Source: Tetrahymena thermophila SB210
Taxonomy: Eukaryota > Ciliophora > Oligohymenophorea > Hymenostomatida > Tetrahymenidae
Assembly: GCF_000189635.1 (NCBI RefSeq)
Contig: NW_002476162.1
Location: 248,001-312,000, forward strand
Length of the DNA stretch: 64,000 bases
Direction: 5' to 3'
The position numbers and the translations under genes were made by a program. The first letter of the stretch is position 1, and every line of letters starts with the position of its first letter. The notes under the pieces are model-generated. The model was not told the DNA's origin. It did no database searches and saw only the letters and a program-made list of their open reading frames with translations. Shown here piece after piece: positions 36,301 to 47,639 of this stretch.

Positions 36301-38006
36301 TCGAAAAACTTTTCTATTTACTAGCACGATGATGGATTTAAGTCAGGTAATTTATTTAATGAGTTTGGAAGCATACCTTATTTAATATCAATAATAAATA
36401 AATATTCTTAGATGCTGGTACATCGTTTAATATTTTCTCTCACAAAAAGAAGAACAATGAAAGTTAAACGTTTAAAACTATTCAGTAGTTAGCAAAAGAA
36501 CATGACAGCTAATTTAATTCTTCTAAAAATATTCGTTCTTATAATAATGAAAATAGTTCACTTGCAGATGAAATAATCAACGTTTACCAAAAGAAAAAGA
36601 CAGCAAGTTCGAATAACCTTGATAAGAATTCACAAGAAACTCAATTACCTACAAAAGATGCTTCTAATTAGCTAAGAGAGGAAGATAAAAATTATGCATC
36701 TGGAAGTGAAAAAGTTCCTCTTAAATTAAGAGATTTTGCTCAATTAAAGTCAAAAGGAAGTTTATCCGATATTGAAGGCCAATCTAATAATAGAAATTAA
36801 GATAACTAAGGTAGAGGGGAAACCAAAAATAACTAAGAGAAAAAAAAGAGGCAAAGCAAAGTACCATGGTATAACACAGAGATGGAAGAAGAGGAGGATC
36901 GTAAATTTAAGGAGTAGGATCGCAGAAATGCTTAGCAAATATTATAAAACCCAAAAGTTAGAGAAATACTTTTTGAAAGTGATAACACTAAGAGAAGTTT
37001 AGCAAAAAAACTTGAAAAAAATTAAAAAATGGCAATTGAGTCTAAATTATAAGAAAAAGAAAGGAAGACTGATTCCAATAAATAGCAACAATAGTTTAGC
37101 AATACTCATCATTAATCTAAAAAGTAAGTATTTTAATTTGAGCAAGAAGACCATGAAAATTAAATCGAAAAAGAAAAAAATTCTTTTGGAGGAAAAAATC
37201 AGAATTTCCCAGAACAAAGTAAAAAATAATTTCATTTTTTAAAAAAAAATTATTTTCATCTTCAAAAATTTTTAATTGTAAAAGAAACTAAAAGCGAAGT
37301 CCCCAATATTTTGCAATAATCGTAATCATTTGGCATACAAGCAACTCCAACATTGGGAGATAACTAGACTGCTTCTTTCTCTGCTCAAAATCAATTGAAA
37401 GATAAAAATAATTTGAAAGAAACAGCTACACATGTAGAAAAGAAAAGATTCTAATTTGAAGAGGAAGAAGATGATGCTCCAGCAGTTTAAAATAGTATTT
37501 TATCTTAAGAAATAAAGCAACTATCTAAATCATAATAATCTATTCATAATTCTATTTAAGAAAGTTAAAATAATAAAATTTTGAACAACTAGGATTTAGA
37601 AAACAGTTTAAAAATAAGCTCTTAATAATCTTTATCTAAGAAATTAGAAAAAGATAAAAGCAACAATATAATTATTGATACATAATCAAATTAATCTTCT
37701 GAATCGAAGGGAAAAATTGTTTAAAGCCAACAAAAATTTAAAAGCACATCCCTTGAAAAATCTGAAAACTCCCTTTAAGGGATCATAAAAATATAGAAAG
37801 GTAGTTTTTAGAATATGGAAGAAGTATAGAATGGCTTGTAAAATATTGAAAAAGATAATCAAAACTAAAAACTATTAGAAACATCTAACATTTCATCATA
37901 AATGAGCAAATAAGAAATAATAAATCAAGAAACTAAGAAGTAAGCTAGAACGATTATAAAAGCTCTCCAATAAACAGGGAACAACTAACTAATAAGTAAT
38001 AAATGA
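33370..38006 (+). CDS. domesticated piggyBac-type transposase (Lia5/TPB-like), catalytic triad apparently lost
   Basis: Seven exons, with introns 33986-34043, 34218-34280, 34677-34816, 35494-35585, 36223-36280 and 36347-36411; about 1390 residues. Order: disordered acidic N-terminus; the piggyBac N-terminal region (W-I-W-L-P-L-K-A-P, I-F-R-M-L-F-T-Q-P-L-Y); an RNase-H-like transposase core with G-K-G-H-K-V-V-I-Q-N-Q-L-F and L-R-H-Q-N-I-G-V-V-T-R; V-L-D-Y-K-D-I-N near G-V-K-W-D-Q; then the cysteine-rich zinc domain typical of piggyBac (C-I-V-C-H, Y-C-I-Q-C, F-C-G-N-S-N-C-L-Q-K-H); then about 600 residues of Q/S/K-rich tail. Acidic residues expected for catalysis seem replaced (see findings). 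In Tetrahymena, Tpb2 cuts DNA during genome rearrangement and Lia5 is a non-catalytic relative needed for it. This gene fits the Lia5 type best. No terminal repeats flank it. Confidence 0.85.
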
Positions 38007-38876
38007 AAATTAGCTTAGATTTTTATATAAAAATATTATTTGGATATTTGTAATTTATAATATTTTTTATATTGTTCATTAAATATTAGAAATATATTAT
38101 CACATTATTTTAAATTTATTATATATTTATTAATCTTATAATTAAGTTTATTCTGGTAGCTTAAACTGAATAGGTTAATTTGCTATGAAAATAATTTAAT
38201 AATAACTGAATTTAATTTGAAATCGTTAAAAAAGATGAATTATTTTAGAAAAATAGAGGGATTAAATTTTGAGCAAATAAAAAGATTTTCTAAAAAATAA
38301 GTTTTTAAATCTCATTACTTTTTGAAAAAAATAACTATTTTACCAATAAAATATGCCAAATTCCTTCATTCTTTATTAATCATATTGATTTGTAAATCCT
38401 TCAATCTCAAGCAAACTTTTGTAATCTTTTATGCAATAATGACTTTATTTTGCTTATTATAATTTGGTTTTATGTTTTATTAGAATGCATTTAAACCTTT
38501 AAGAAAGAGTTAACTGATGATAAGAGTTGACATTAATTAATTTTACAATTTATAATTGATAAATGAAAGATAAAGATAAAGAGATAAATATAGATAAATA
38601 AAAATGCAGAATAAATTAAACATAAATAATTTAATTATCTAAATACTTTATGTGGTAGGAGGATACCTCATTTTATAAATATGATAGTTTTGTAGAAATC
38701 GAAATCAAAGAAAGTAAATTAAATTTGATACTGTAACTAACCAACATCTTTTTTCACTTGAAGGACAACTCAAGTATGAAGTTGAAGTTTTTTGATTAAA
38801 AAATTTATTAAAACATTTTTATGAAATTCGAAATATATATTAGCTTGATAAAATAAGTAAAATTTTTCATTATTTC
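38007..38876. other. intergenic between convergent genes
   Basis: The piggyBac-derived gene and the K+ channel gene converge here. A plus-strand frame starting M-W-Q-E-D near 38650 is open but runs antisense into the channel gene; not accepted as a gene. Confidence 0.45.
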
Positions 38877-41800
38877 TTATTAAGTTAAGTACATTTCCTC
38901 TTATATGTAATATCTTGGCTTTAGTTATAGTTAAAGATGGTTTGTGAGTAATTCATAAAGGGAAAATAATATTTATACTCTTTAATCAAATCAAAATCAC
39001 AAAGTTATTAAAATTTTTCATGCTTTTCACTATTAGGATAATTGTGGACGAGACCAGCAGAATTAATTAAATTATTATTTTGTTAATTATTTTAATTATG
39101 ATTTTATTGATTTTACTATCCTTCTGAAGGTATAATATTAAAACTATGCATAAACTAACCTTTTTATGATATTATACTTGGCTAAGGATCTATTTTTATT
39201 TACGTCATTGATACAATATTATTTTTTTTATTTTAGTTGCTAAACAATTAGTTTTAGTTTTATTAAACTGAAAGATTTTGATTTTAATTCTGAGAATTAT
39301 GTAGTATCATTTACAATTAATTAATGATCTATAATAAGGTCATATTATTATTGTTATTTTATTACATCTACACTAAGTCTGTATTTGTGCTATAGATATC
39401 TTGATTTGAGTTTGCTTACTGCTGAATTAAAATAGGATTGTGAGTCATTATAGATATTCTCCGATTTACTTATTATTTCTATTACTATAGCTGAGGATTT
39501 TGGTTAATCTCTTTGGCACTTGTCTTTAAGCTTGGCATTTTCATTATACATTTGTCTATTTTATCTCGCTAGCTTGATAAGTCTTTATCAGATGAGCTTT
39601 TTTGACTTTCATCATCTTGTTCTAAATCTGAGGTTACAGTCAAGTTATTCCAAAGGTTTTTCTTTAGTGGGGAAAGGATAATATCTACTTATTCATTAAT
39701 TTGCTAAGCTTATAAAGATTAAAAATTTTATTAATCATTATTTTGAGTTTTAGCCACCTTGAGTAAAATGTTATCAATATAATTTGATTCTTTACTTCCA
39801 CTTAAATTGTTACCTTAATTTATTTGGTTATTTTGAAGACAAACAGTTGGAGGATTCTGAAAAATTAAAGACTCAGTATCTAAGTCTTCGAATGAATATT
39901 TTAATTCCTCCATAGAATTAATTTCAATGTATTTATCAGAATTCATCTGTAGTTGAGGAAAATATCTGAAAAATTAATTATCACTAAAATTTCTATTAAT
40001 TAAATCTTAGAAAGTTCCTAATCTATCTCCCATAATCATATATGTAAGCTAGATTCTGAGTAATCGAAGTGCTTGTTTAACTTCTTAGTTATTAACTAGA
40101 GAGTTTTACTTTTTTTCAAGAAATCTTTTCTTCTTACATCTATTTAAAACAGGAATATTATATTGCTCTTTAGCAATAAGATTAGGTTTATTCGGCATGT
40201 ATCTGATCAAGTTACAGTTAAGCACTGAATGGCTGTAATTTAAACAGGATAAGCATTGCTCTCCTAATGTTATACTTTCTTACAAATATTTATCTCTTAT
40301 CATGCAATATTTCTCCTAAATATTCAAATATAAAATCAATAATGTATAAATTAAATAGTTTTATTAATTTTTGAATGGATTTAAAGTTCTTTAAATTTGT
40401 AAAAATGAGCTACATATTCATCTTTATTTTGTTTAAGTATCCTCTAAAAGTCCTCTTGATTGAGAAATATGATTTATGTTATCTATTTGCACCTAGCAGT
40501 CACCTCGTGTATTTTATCAACAAAGAGTCCTTAGTGGTTAAATGAGTCTCCTTTCTACATTTAGTAAATATTATTTTAAAATATAAATTATTTATTTATT
40601 AACATTTTTTAATTACCTTCAGAAAACCTAAGGAAATATTATTTTTACCTTAAACCTCAATATCAAATTCAATTTATCCTTTGTTGATAAAAAAAAAATT
40701 ACTGTTTTTCTCTCCTTATTTAAAGATTTCTTCGCCAGGCCCATAAGTTTTTTCTTTCATTAAAACAGACAGTGATTACAAAAAATCTTTTGAGAAATTC
40801 ATACTAAAAAGTTTAATTTCTTGCAATATTCTTCCATAATATTCTTAATAAACCTTAAGTAAAAAATAATGATAAAAAGTCAACAAAAATTCTAAATTTA
40901 CTTGTTATCGGAGTTTCTAGGGTATCGATTACAAGAAATTCTCTCCTGATAACGAATACTAAAGCTCTTTTTCTTATTTGATTGTAAACTCTAAAAATTT
41001 AACAACTGAAATTTAAATTGATTTTGAAATTTTCCTTTCCTCCATGTAATTGACAATTTCAAACTTCTTTTAATTATATTTTCCCTCTTATCGAGATAAC
41101 TCTTAAAATAAAGCACCTATTGTATTGACAACATATGCAAATGTTATAGCAGAAATAAGGACAAAAAATATAACGTAAATTCTTTCGTTAACCGTCTTAG
41201 GTACTATGTCACCATAACCAACTGTGACCATAGTAATAAAAGAAAAGTAAAGTGCTGTTATATATTAAATTTCCCAATCTTAATTTTATAAATTGTAAAA
41301 TTAGAGCCAAGTTTGATCTGAACTATTATAATTCTAGCTAAAAAAAAAGTAACCACAAGCATTATAATGAGCTAATAAAATAATAATTATAAAAAGCCTT
41401 AAAAGTGTTTCACTAACAGGATGCTTTTATTTAAGCTAAAAGTTTTATTCAAAATGATAATAAGATTGGTATAGCCACTTAATTCTAAAAATAAAAACAA
41501 GTTCTAACGGTCCTTGATCATTAAAAACTAAAGCAATTAAAGACAATAAAATCATACTTATATTAAATAAATTGTATTTAATAATTTTAACTCTTGTTGT
41601 AACTATTTCTACTCCTTGATAGTATCCAGTATTAATTATTATTATTAAATCAGCTAATAAGAAACAAATAGAAAATATTTTAATGTAGTAATTAAGCACA
41701 ATTCCAAAGCCGAAGCGAAATCCGAAAGCAATTACATGAAAAAAAATGAATAATATTTCAAATACTTCCCACATTATAGAGAATATTTCATTAGGCTTTA

Positions 41801-42749
41801 ATATGAAGGTAGCTAAATTAAATCTTTCATTATATATTTTAGAAGTTATTACTTAAATAACATCTCCAATTACTTCAAAGTGAAAATCTCTTAATCTTCT
41901 ATAATTGTACTAGGGTGAAAGACTCGTCATCTTTTTTACAAACTTCTTAATGTTATTTAGCTTATTAAAATCTGAAAGAATTTTTTTAATTTTTATTTCT
42001 TTTTAGGCTTATCTCTAAAGCATGGTTCCCTCTTTTCTAAGCACATGTTAACTTGGAAATTAATTGCAAATCCCTTCTTAAACAGTATCATTACATGCAT
42101 TGACTTCATATTTTATAGCATCTTCCCCACCTTGAACTGTAAAATCGAATTGTGTTTAATTTAAGATTGTTTGATTCTATTAGTTATTTAAAGAGCAATC
42201 TTGACATTCCTAGCCAGAAGCTGCCATATATTTAAAAAAACTTTCATAGTTTTCTCCACTAACTCTCTTAGGAGAAGACTCTTTTTCAATTAGCAGACTT
42301 CCATTTCTATTTTTCATAACTCTTATCCCTGTTTTAGTAGCAACAGAAATGGGAGATTGCAATTTTGTTGAATCTCTTTTAGATAATTTCTATAATGCCT
42401 TCACCATATAAGGGTTTTTAGTTGCATTTAATATTGATGAGTTTAAGCTCAAGTCAATTAATAATTCCTAATTGTTTTACTTGCCATTATTTTTGTTGGA
42501 ATCTGTAAGAGATTAATTATTGAGATCTTTATTGAATTAATTAATGTCTTCAAAACCATTATCATCTGCAATACTATCTCTTTTTATATACAAATCATAA
42601 TAATCTCTATTATCTACAGAATATTGATTTGATATTTTGCTTTTTATGTCCTCTATGTTGCTGTCTTATTAATTGCAATAATAGTTATTTTAATGCTAAT
42701 CGCTCTTTTAAGAATTTTAAAAAGAGTCTGATCTTTAAATATCTGACAT
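38877..42749 (-). CDS. K+ channel with C-terminal cyclic-nucleotide-binding domain (CNG/HCN/EAG type)
   Basis: Membrane channel for K+. Start M-S-D-I-Q-R-S-D at 42749, TGA at 38877. After an S/N/Q-rich cytosolic N-terminus, hydrophobic segments for S1-S4 lie between about 41800 and 41440 (M-W-E-V-F-E-I-L-F-I-F-F is S1). S5 and pore follow: L-A-H-Y-N-A-C-G-Y-F, matching the family's A-H-W-x-A-C, then A-L-Y-F-S-F-I-T-M-V and the filter T-V-G-Y-G-D at about 41230, which indicates K+ selectivity. S6 is A-I-T-F-A-Y-V-V-N-T-I-G. A C-linker-like stretch and part of a cyclic-nucleotide-binding fold (Y-G-P-G-E-E-I-F-K-Q-G-E, F-F-F-I-N-K-G-Q-I near 40720) come next; introns lie near 40865-40900 and 40565-40615. 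The C-terminus is very rich in N, Q and S. S4 has few basic residues, so gating may be only weakly voltage-dependent. Confidence 0.9.
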
Positions 42750-44081
42750 AACTAGCCCTTCTTAAAAAGTAAATTTATGAAAAGAGTTTATCAAAAAAAT
42801 ACTCCTACTAACAAAAAATTAAATATACTAAACTTAATTAACAATCAATTTTTTGTTTTAACATATAAATTTTTCTATTTAATCAAAATGTATTTGATCA
42901 TTATATTCATATATTAAATACAAAAAACTAGAATTATAGAATCTCAATACCATTTAGTTAACAAAATCAATACACTATAATTATATATAACAGTATTATG
43001 CTTAATTAAAAATACAATTATTAAGTATAATTTTATTATATTTATATAGCTTTATCGTCACACCATTAATTATTGGTTAAATAACTACAATAAAATTATT
43101 CAAAATTTCAATATAATATTTTAAAAATTGAACTGATCTTTGAAAGAAATAATTCTATCCAACCAACATTTTAATAAAATAGTTAATTAAGTAATGCTGA
43201 ATATTATTACATATATAATATCGATCTATTATCATGAAATTATAAAATAAAAATAAGCTGATGAAAAATCTTTTTATTAATTTCAATTATTCAAAAATTA
43301 GTTTTTATTTTAAAATATTTAAAAACATTCTTATCAATAAAAACAAACTGAAGATAATCTTTTATTTAATTTAAAAACACATATTTAAAATGAATAAATT
43401 ATATTGTATTTTTCCAAAATTATTTCAAATTTTTATCATTTAAATAATTTGATACTTCAATAAGTACTGACTAATTAAAATTAAAACTATTAATTAATAT
43501 GTAATTCTTTCAAGCTCTCTATTCTATGATTAAATTATTAGTTATATTTCATAGAATTTAAAGATTTACACTGATAAATATTATTATTAAAACTTTTATT
43601 GTCTGATAACATTTTTGATATTTCATATAATTAAAGGATTTACATTTTAATTGATAAATATGATGAATTAATTAATTTATTTTTGATTTTTAATAGATGA
43701 GAAATGATAATTAATAAAAAATAAAATGATTAATTTATTATATTTAATTATATTCAAACACTTTATATTCTGATAAAATTATAAGTGATATTTCATAGAA
43801 TTAATGGATTTACATTTTAATTGATAAATATGAAGAATTAATTTATTTATTTTTGATATTAAATAGATGAGAAATGATCATTAATAAATAATAAAATGAT
43901 TAATTTATCATATTTAATAAATTATGTTCAAACATTTTATATTCTAAAAAAATTATTATTGATATTTCATAGAATTAATAGATTTACATATTAATTGATA
44001 TAAATTACAAATTAATTTTACATATTTTTCATTAATAATAGATAGATTCTCAGATGAAAATTAAAAAATTTATTCAAAGTG
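42750..44081. other. intergenic with a tandem repeat
   Basis: Promoter side of the K+ channel gene. From 43547 on it is made of diverged tandem copies of an AT-rich unit (listed separately). No gene. Confidence 0.5.
43547..44040. repeat. AT-rich tandem repeat, unit about 172 bp
   Basis: TTTCATAGAATTAA(T/A)(G/A)GATTTACA, followed by a run reading TTAATTGATAAATATGA, recurs at 43621, 43791 and 43965 (spacing 170 and 174). A shortened first copy starts at 43547. Units two and three also share TAGATGAGAAATGAT. The array abuts the 3' end of the B-box gene. Confidence 0.8.
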
Positions 44082-44699
44082 TCAAACATTATTAATTTAT
44101 TTTTCTTTTTCATTCAAGAGATCAAATTTAAATTAAATTATGGTTTGTAGCAAATTCCCAATATCTTTTTCTAATTTTGTTTTAAATTCAAGTATTTTTC
44201 CTTTTGAAGCCTCTTCTTCTTCAGAGCTCTCTTTACTTTAATTGTTAGAAAGTTATGAAATTTGTTAATTATAATACTAGCTTTATAAATCCTCTTTGTT
44301 TTACTCAGAATGTTAAATTAATTATATTATTAAATGTTCTACTAATCGTTCTTTTTTAGATAAATCCTCTTATATTTGTTAAAACATCAATAATGTACTC
44401 TCTACTTACTTTAGATATAATTACTTAAGATTTAAAATTTATTATAAATTTTGATTTTCTATGAGTTAAGTCTTATTTGATTATTTCCTCTCCAATTATT
44501 AGCATTAATCAATTTATCCTTAGCTTTCATCTTGAATATTTTAGAAATTAAAAATATTTTCTAATAGCATGTGTTTATGAGTCATATGATATTATCTAAG
44601 GCATTTTAAACAACTGAATCTAAAACCATATTCACAATTTGCTTCAATACAAACGATTGAGATATCAAAATTAGGATGAAATTTACAATTTTTATGCAT
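44082..44699 (-). CDS. B-box-like zinc-finger, coiled-coil protein
   Basis: Single exon of 205 residues (ATG 44699, TGA 44082); an in-frame TGA upstream with no other ATG between supports the start. The N-terminus carries a zinc-binding pattern C5, H8, C17, C22, C30, C33, H38, H41 (C-K-F-H ... C-L-K-C-L-R-Q-Y-H-M-T-H), which is the B-box spacing found in many ciliate proteins. The remainder is Gln/Leu/Glu-rich and should form a coiled coil, with a short acidic S-S-E-E-E-E patch near residue 170. No RING, SPRY or other TRIM partner domain is present, so it is a minimal B-box/coiled-coil protein, probably a protein-protein adaptor. Confidence 0.8.
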
Positions 44700-47639
44700 A
44701 TAAGTAGGAATTATTTTAACTAATACTTCTCTTTATTTGATATTTATGATAATAATAATAATAATAAATATAAATCAACTAATTTATTTAAAATTTCATA
44801 AATAGCTTTAAGTATTTTTAATCTAATTTAATAAAAATTAGACCATTCATTTTAAGAATCAAAATATTTTCAAAAATTCATAAAACAATGAATATAATTT
44901 CTTTTTTGACTATTATTTTTTATTAGTTTAAAACTAAAAGTATTAATGTTTAACTTTAAATAGTATTAATTTTTTTAATTTTGATTAAAAATTATTTTAA
45001 ATAAAAAATTATAAATTTAAAATAACCTATAACACTACAATTTATATGTATTAAAATCTTAAAGTTTTCTGGTTTTTAAATTAAAAAAAAAGCTAAAATA
45101 AACCCTTTTAAGCAAAAGAATTCTTAAATTGGGTTATCAGTAAACTATAAACATCAAATTTAAACTTTTTAAATAAATTTTACTTTGATTTTTTGTTGAT
45201 TAAAGTTAGAAAAGGAAATTTACTTATAAAAAAATATGATTATATTTTTCAGAAAAGTGAAGGATATAACAAATTAAATCTGAATAAATTTTTAGTAAAA
45301 AATAAATAAAAATAAGTTGATAAGAAATAAAGATAGATAGCTTGCTCATTTTTGTATTTTATTTATCACAAATTTTAATTTATTTTATTCATTATTATCT
45401 ATTTTAGTTTTTAATCTTTATACTATTTTTATTATCCTCTAATAGGAAAATAATGAATTTATTTTTATAAAGATTTTTTGCTTTTCTAAATAAATTTAAT
45501 ATTGAAATCAGACGAATAAATAACTAAATTTAATTCATTAGAGTATTGCAACTTGAATTTTGATAAAAATGTATTCTAAGTAACTTAAAAAATAGAAATT
45601 TCTTTTTTTTGATTAGAGGGTAATACTTTAATATTTTGTATTTTTATGTAGGTCTAAATAACTATTCAATTTCAATAATACATAAATTTTACAATTTTTT
45701 TATTTATTAAGTTACCACTATTAAATTTCTTTTTGTAACTTTAAGAGTTTCTTAATTAAAAGATTTGGAGGTAGAAAGGCTTGAATCAATTAGGTTAAAC
45801 TTCAAACAAAGTAAAATTTTTTTATAAACAATCGTTGTGTAATTAAATTGTTTATTTATTTATTCTTTTAAAGGATAGTGAGTTATAATTTACTTATTTA
45901 TAAAAAAATTGTTAAATATTTTTTTATAAAATTGGTAAAATAAAAGTTAAATTAGTTTTTGAAAAGTCTTTTTGATTTAAGAAAGTAATTTTGCTGAAAA
46001 TTTAAATAAAACTTGTTCATAATGTAATTCTATTTGAATCTGATATTTATTTCAATTAATTTGCTTTCTATTTAGTTAGATTTGTAATGTATTTAAAAGA
46101 ATGATCAAATATTGATAGAATTATATCTTGAATTTTATCGAATGTTAAGGTCCAAAAAGCGTGGGTGATCAAACTTCTGATCATCTTTCGAATTTTTAAT
46201 TGTGAAAGTAGAAAATTTTACTTACGTATTTTTTTTATTCAATTTAGTAAATGTAAAAAACTAGCTTTACATTTTAAGAAATAAAAAGTGCTTTAGTTTT
46301 TTATTTTTGAAAAAAATTGAAGTTGTTTCATCAAATTAAATCATATTAACTTATGTACTTCTATTTAGTATACTTTCAGTTAATCTTAAAATAAAATAAA
46401 AAATTTAACCAGTAAAAGAAGAAAAACGATCTGTATACATTTTATTTGTAAACTACAAAATTATATAATATTTAGCTTTAATTAAATATTTTTCTTATTT
46501 TTATTTAAACTCTTTATGGAATTAGACATTAGACTCTATTAAGGCCTTTTTACAATAAAGCAAATATATAGAAATCAAAGCAAATTATTAAATAATTCTA
46601 AATATAGTAAAAACACTATAATAATGTCAGCAGATGTAACCATACTCAATCATTAATTAATATTTTTTTTTTTAAATTCAGGTAAATAATTAAAAATCTT
46701 TCTAATACTGCAATATTCTTAATAATCTTTTATATCTTCAATTTGTAATAAATAAGTAACGAGAAGAGGAAACAGATCTGAATAAATTCAGTTTTACACA
46801 TTTTTACTTTAATAAAAATACACAATAATGCATATTAGCTAATCAAGATTTTAAAGCAAACATTTTTATTTCTTTGAATTTATAATAACTTATTTCAATT
46901 TGAACTAATTTTATTTAGCTATTTTTTTAAAGAAATAAGAAAAAAAGATGACTGAACTATTGTTGCTTACATTTAGATAAAATAAATAAAAATACATTTA
47001 TTTATATTTATATTACTATGATATAAATAAGAATAGTATTTTAGTAACTTTTAATTTAAAAAATCAAAGTAATCTATTTAGTAAAAAGTCTTACTTAATT
47101 AAATAAAGAAATATTTAAATTTTGGTAAATATTGCTAATCAATTTTACAGTATGTTTTTGTGAAATTATCAAGCGAAGCAAAAAATGCCTAAAATTAAAA
47201 CTATCTCAGGAATCACTTTTTTTTTGTTTTCTCATAATTATGATAAATAAATTAATGCCTGATTTCAGGCTAAAAATTGCTGATTAATTAAAGGAAATTA
47301 AGTAAATTTATTGCATAGATAATTAAATTGACGATAAATAAATATCCGCGCTTATAGACTTTGCTCATAGAAAAAATTAACAAAGACATAAAAACTAATA
47401 AATAATGAATATTTAAATTATTAATACAATAAAAACAGAAACAAAAGAAATTCAAACATATTTGAAAATCAATCAATTTAAAAATATCTCAACTAATCTA
47501 CAATACATAATAATCAAATTTTCTCTGACATTTCTTAATATAATAACAAAAACAAAGAGCCCAAGAATAATCATTGGCAACATTCCCAAGAGTTCATCCT
47601 ATATTTTTGTATTTAATTTAATTTTAGAAAGTTAGATAC
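44700..47639. other. long intergenic region between divergent genes
   Basis: About 2.9 kb of AT-rich DNA between the B-box gene (-) and a plus-strand gene. Some stretches read like scraps of coding sequence for 30-60 codons in shifting frames, but none makes a gene. A less AT-rich islet at 46130-46215 is listed separately. Confidence 0.45.
46130..46215. other. GC-enriched islet: possible structured RNA or exon relic
   Basis: Clearly less AT-rich than the 1 kb on either side. Contains the self-complementary TGATCA twice around AACTTC, an adjacent CTTTC...GAAAG pairing and AAGTAGAAAATTTTACTT. On the minus strand it can also be read as about 35 codons (K-D-D-Q-K-F-D-H-P-R-F-L-D-L-N) ending in TGA. 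I cannot decide between a small RNA and an exon fragment. Confidence 0.3.

Noticed and set aside
36772-37242. Basic frames on both strands
   Set aside because: Shadows of the disordered tail of the piggyBac-derived gene, whose own frame continues through this region to TGA at 38006.
38650-39110. Plus-strand TGA-free frame starting M-W-Q-E-D
   Set aside because: Only its first 70 codons lie outside the channel gene; the rest is antisense to that gene's Asn/Gln-rich C-terminus.
47288-47476. Hydrophobic minus-strand frame
   Set aside because: AT-driven, Phe/Ile/Asn-rich, directly upstream of a well-supported plus-strand gene; no support.
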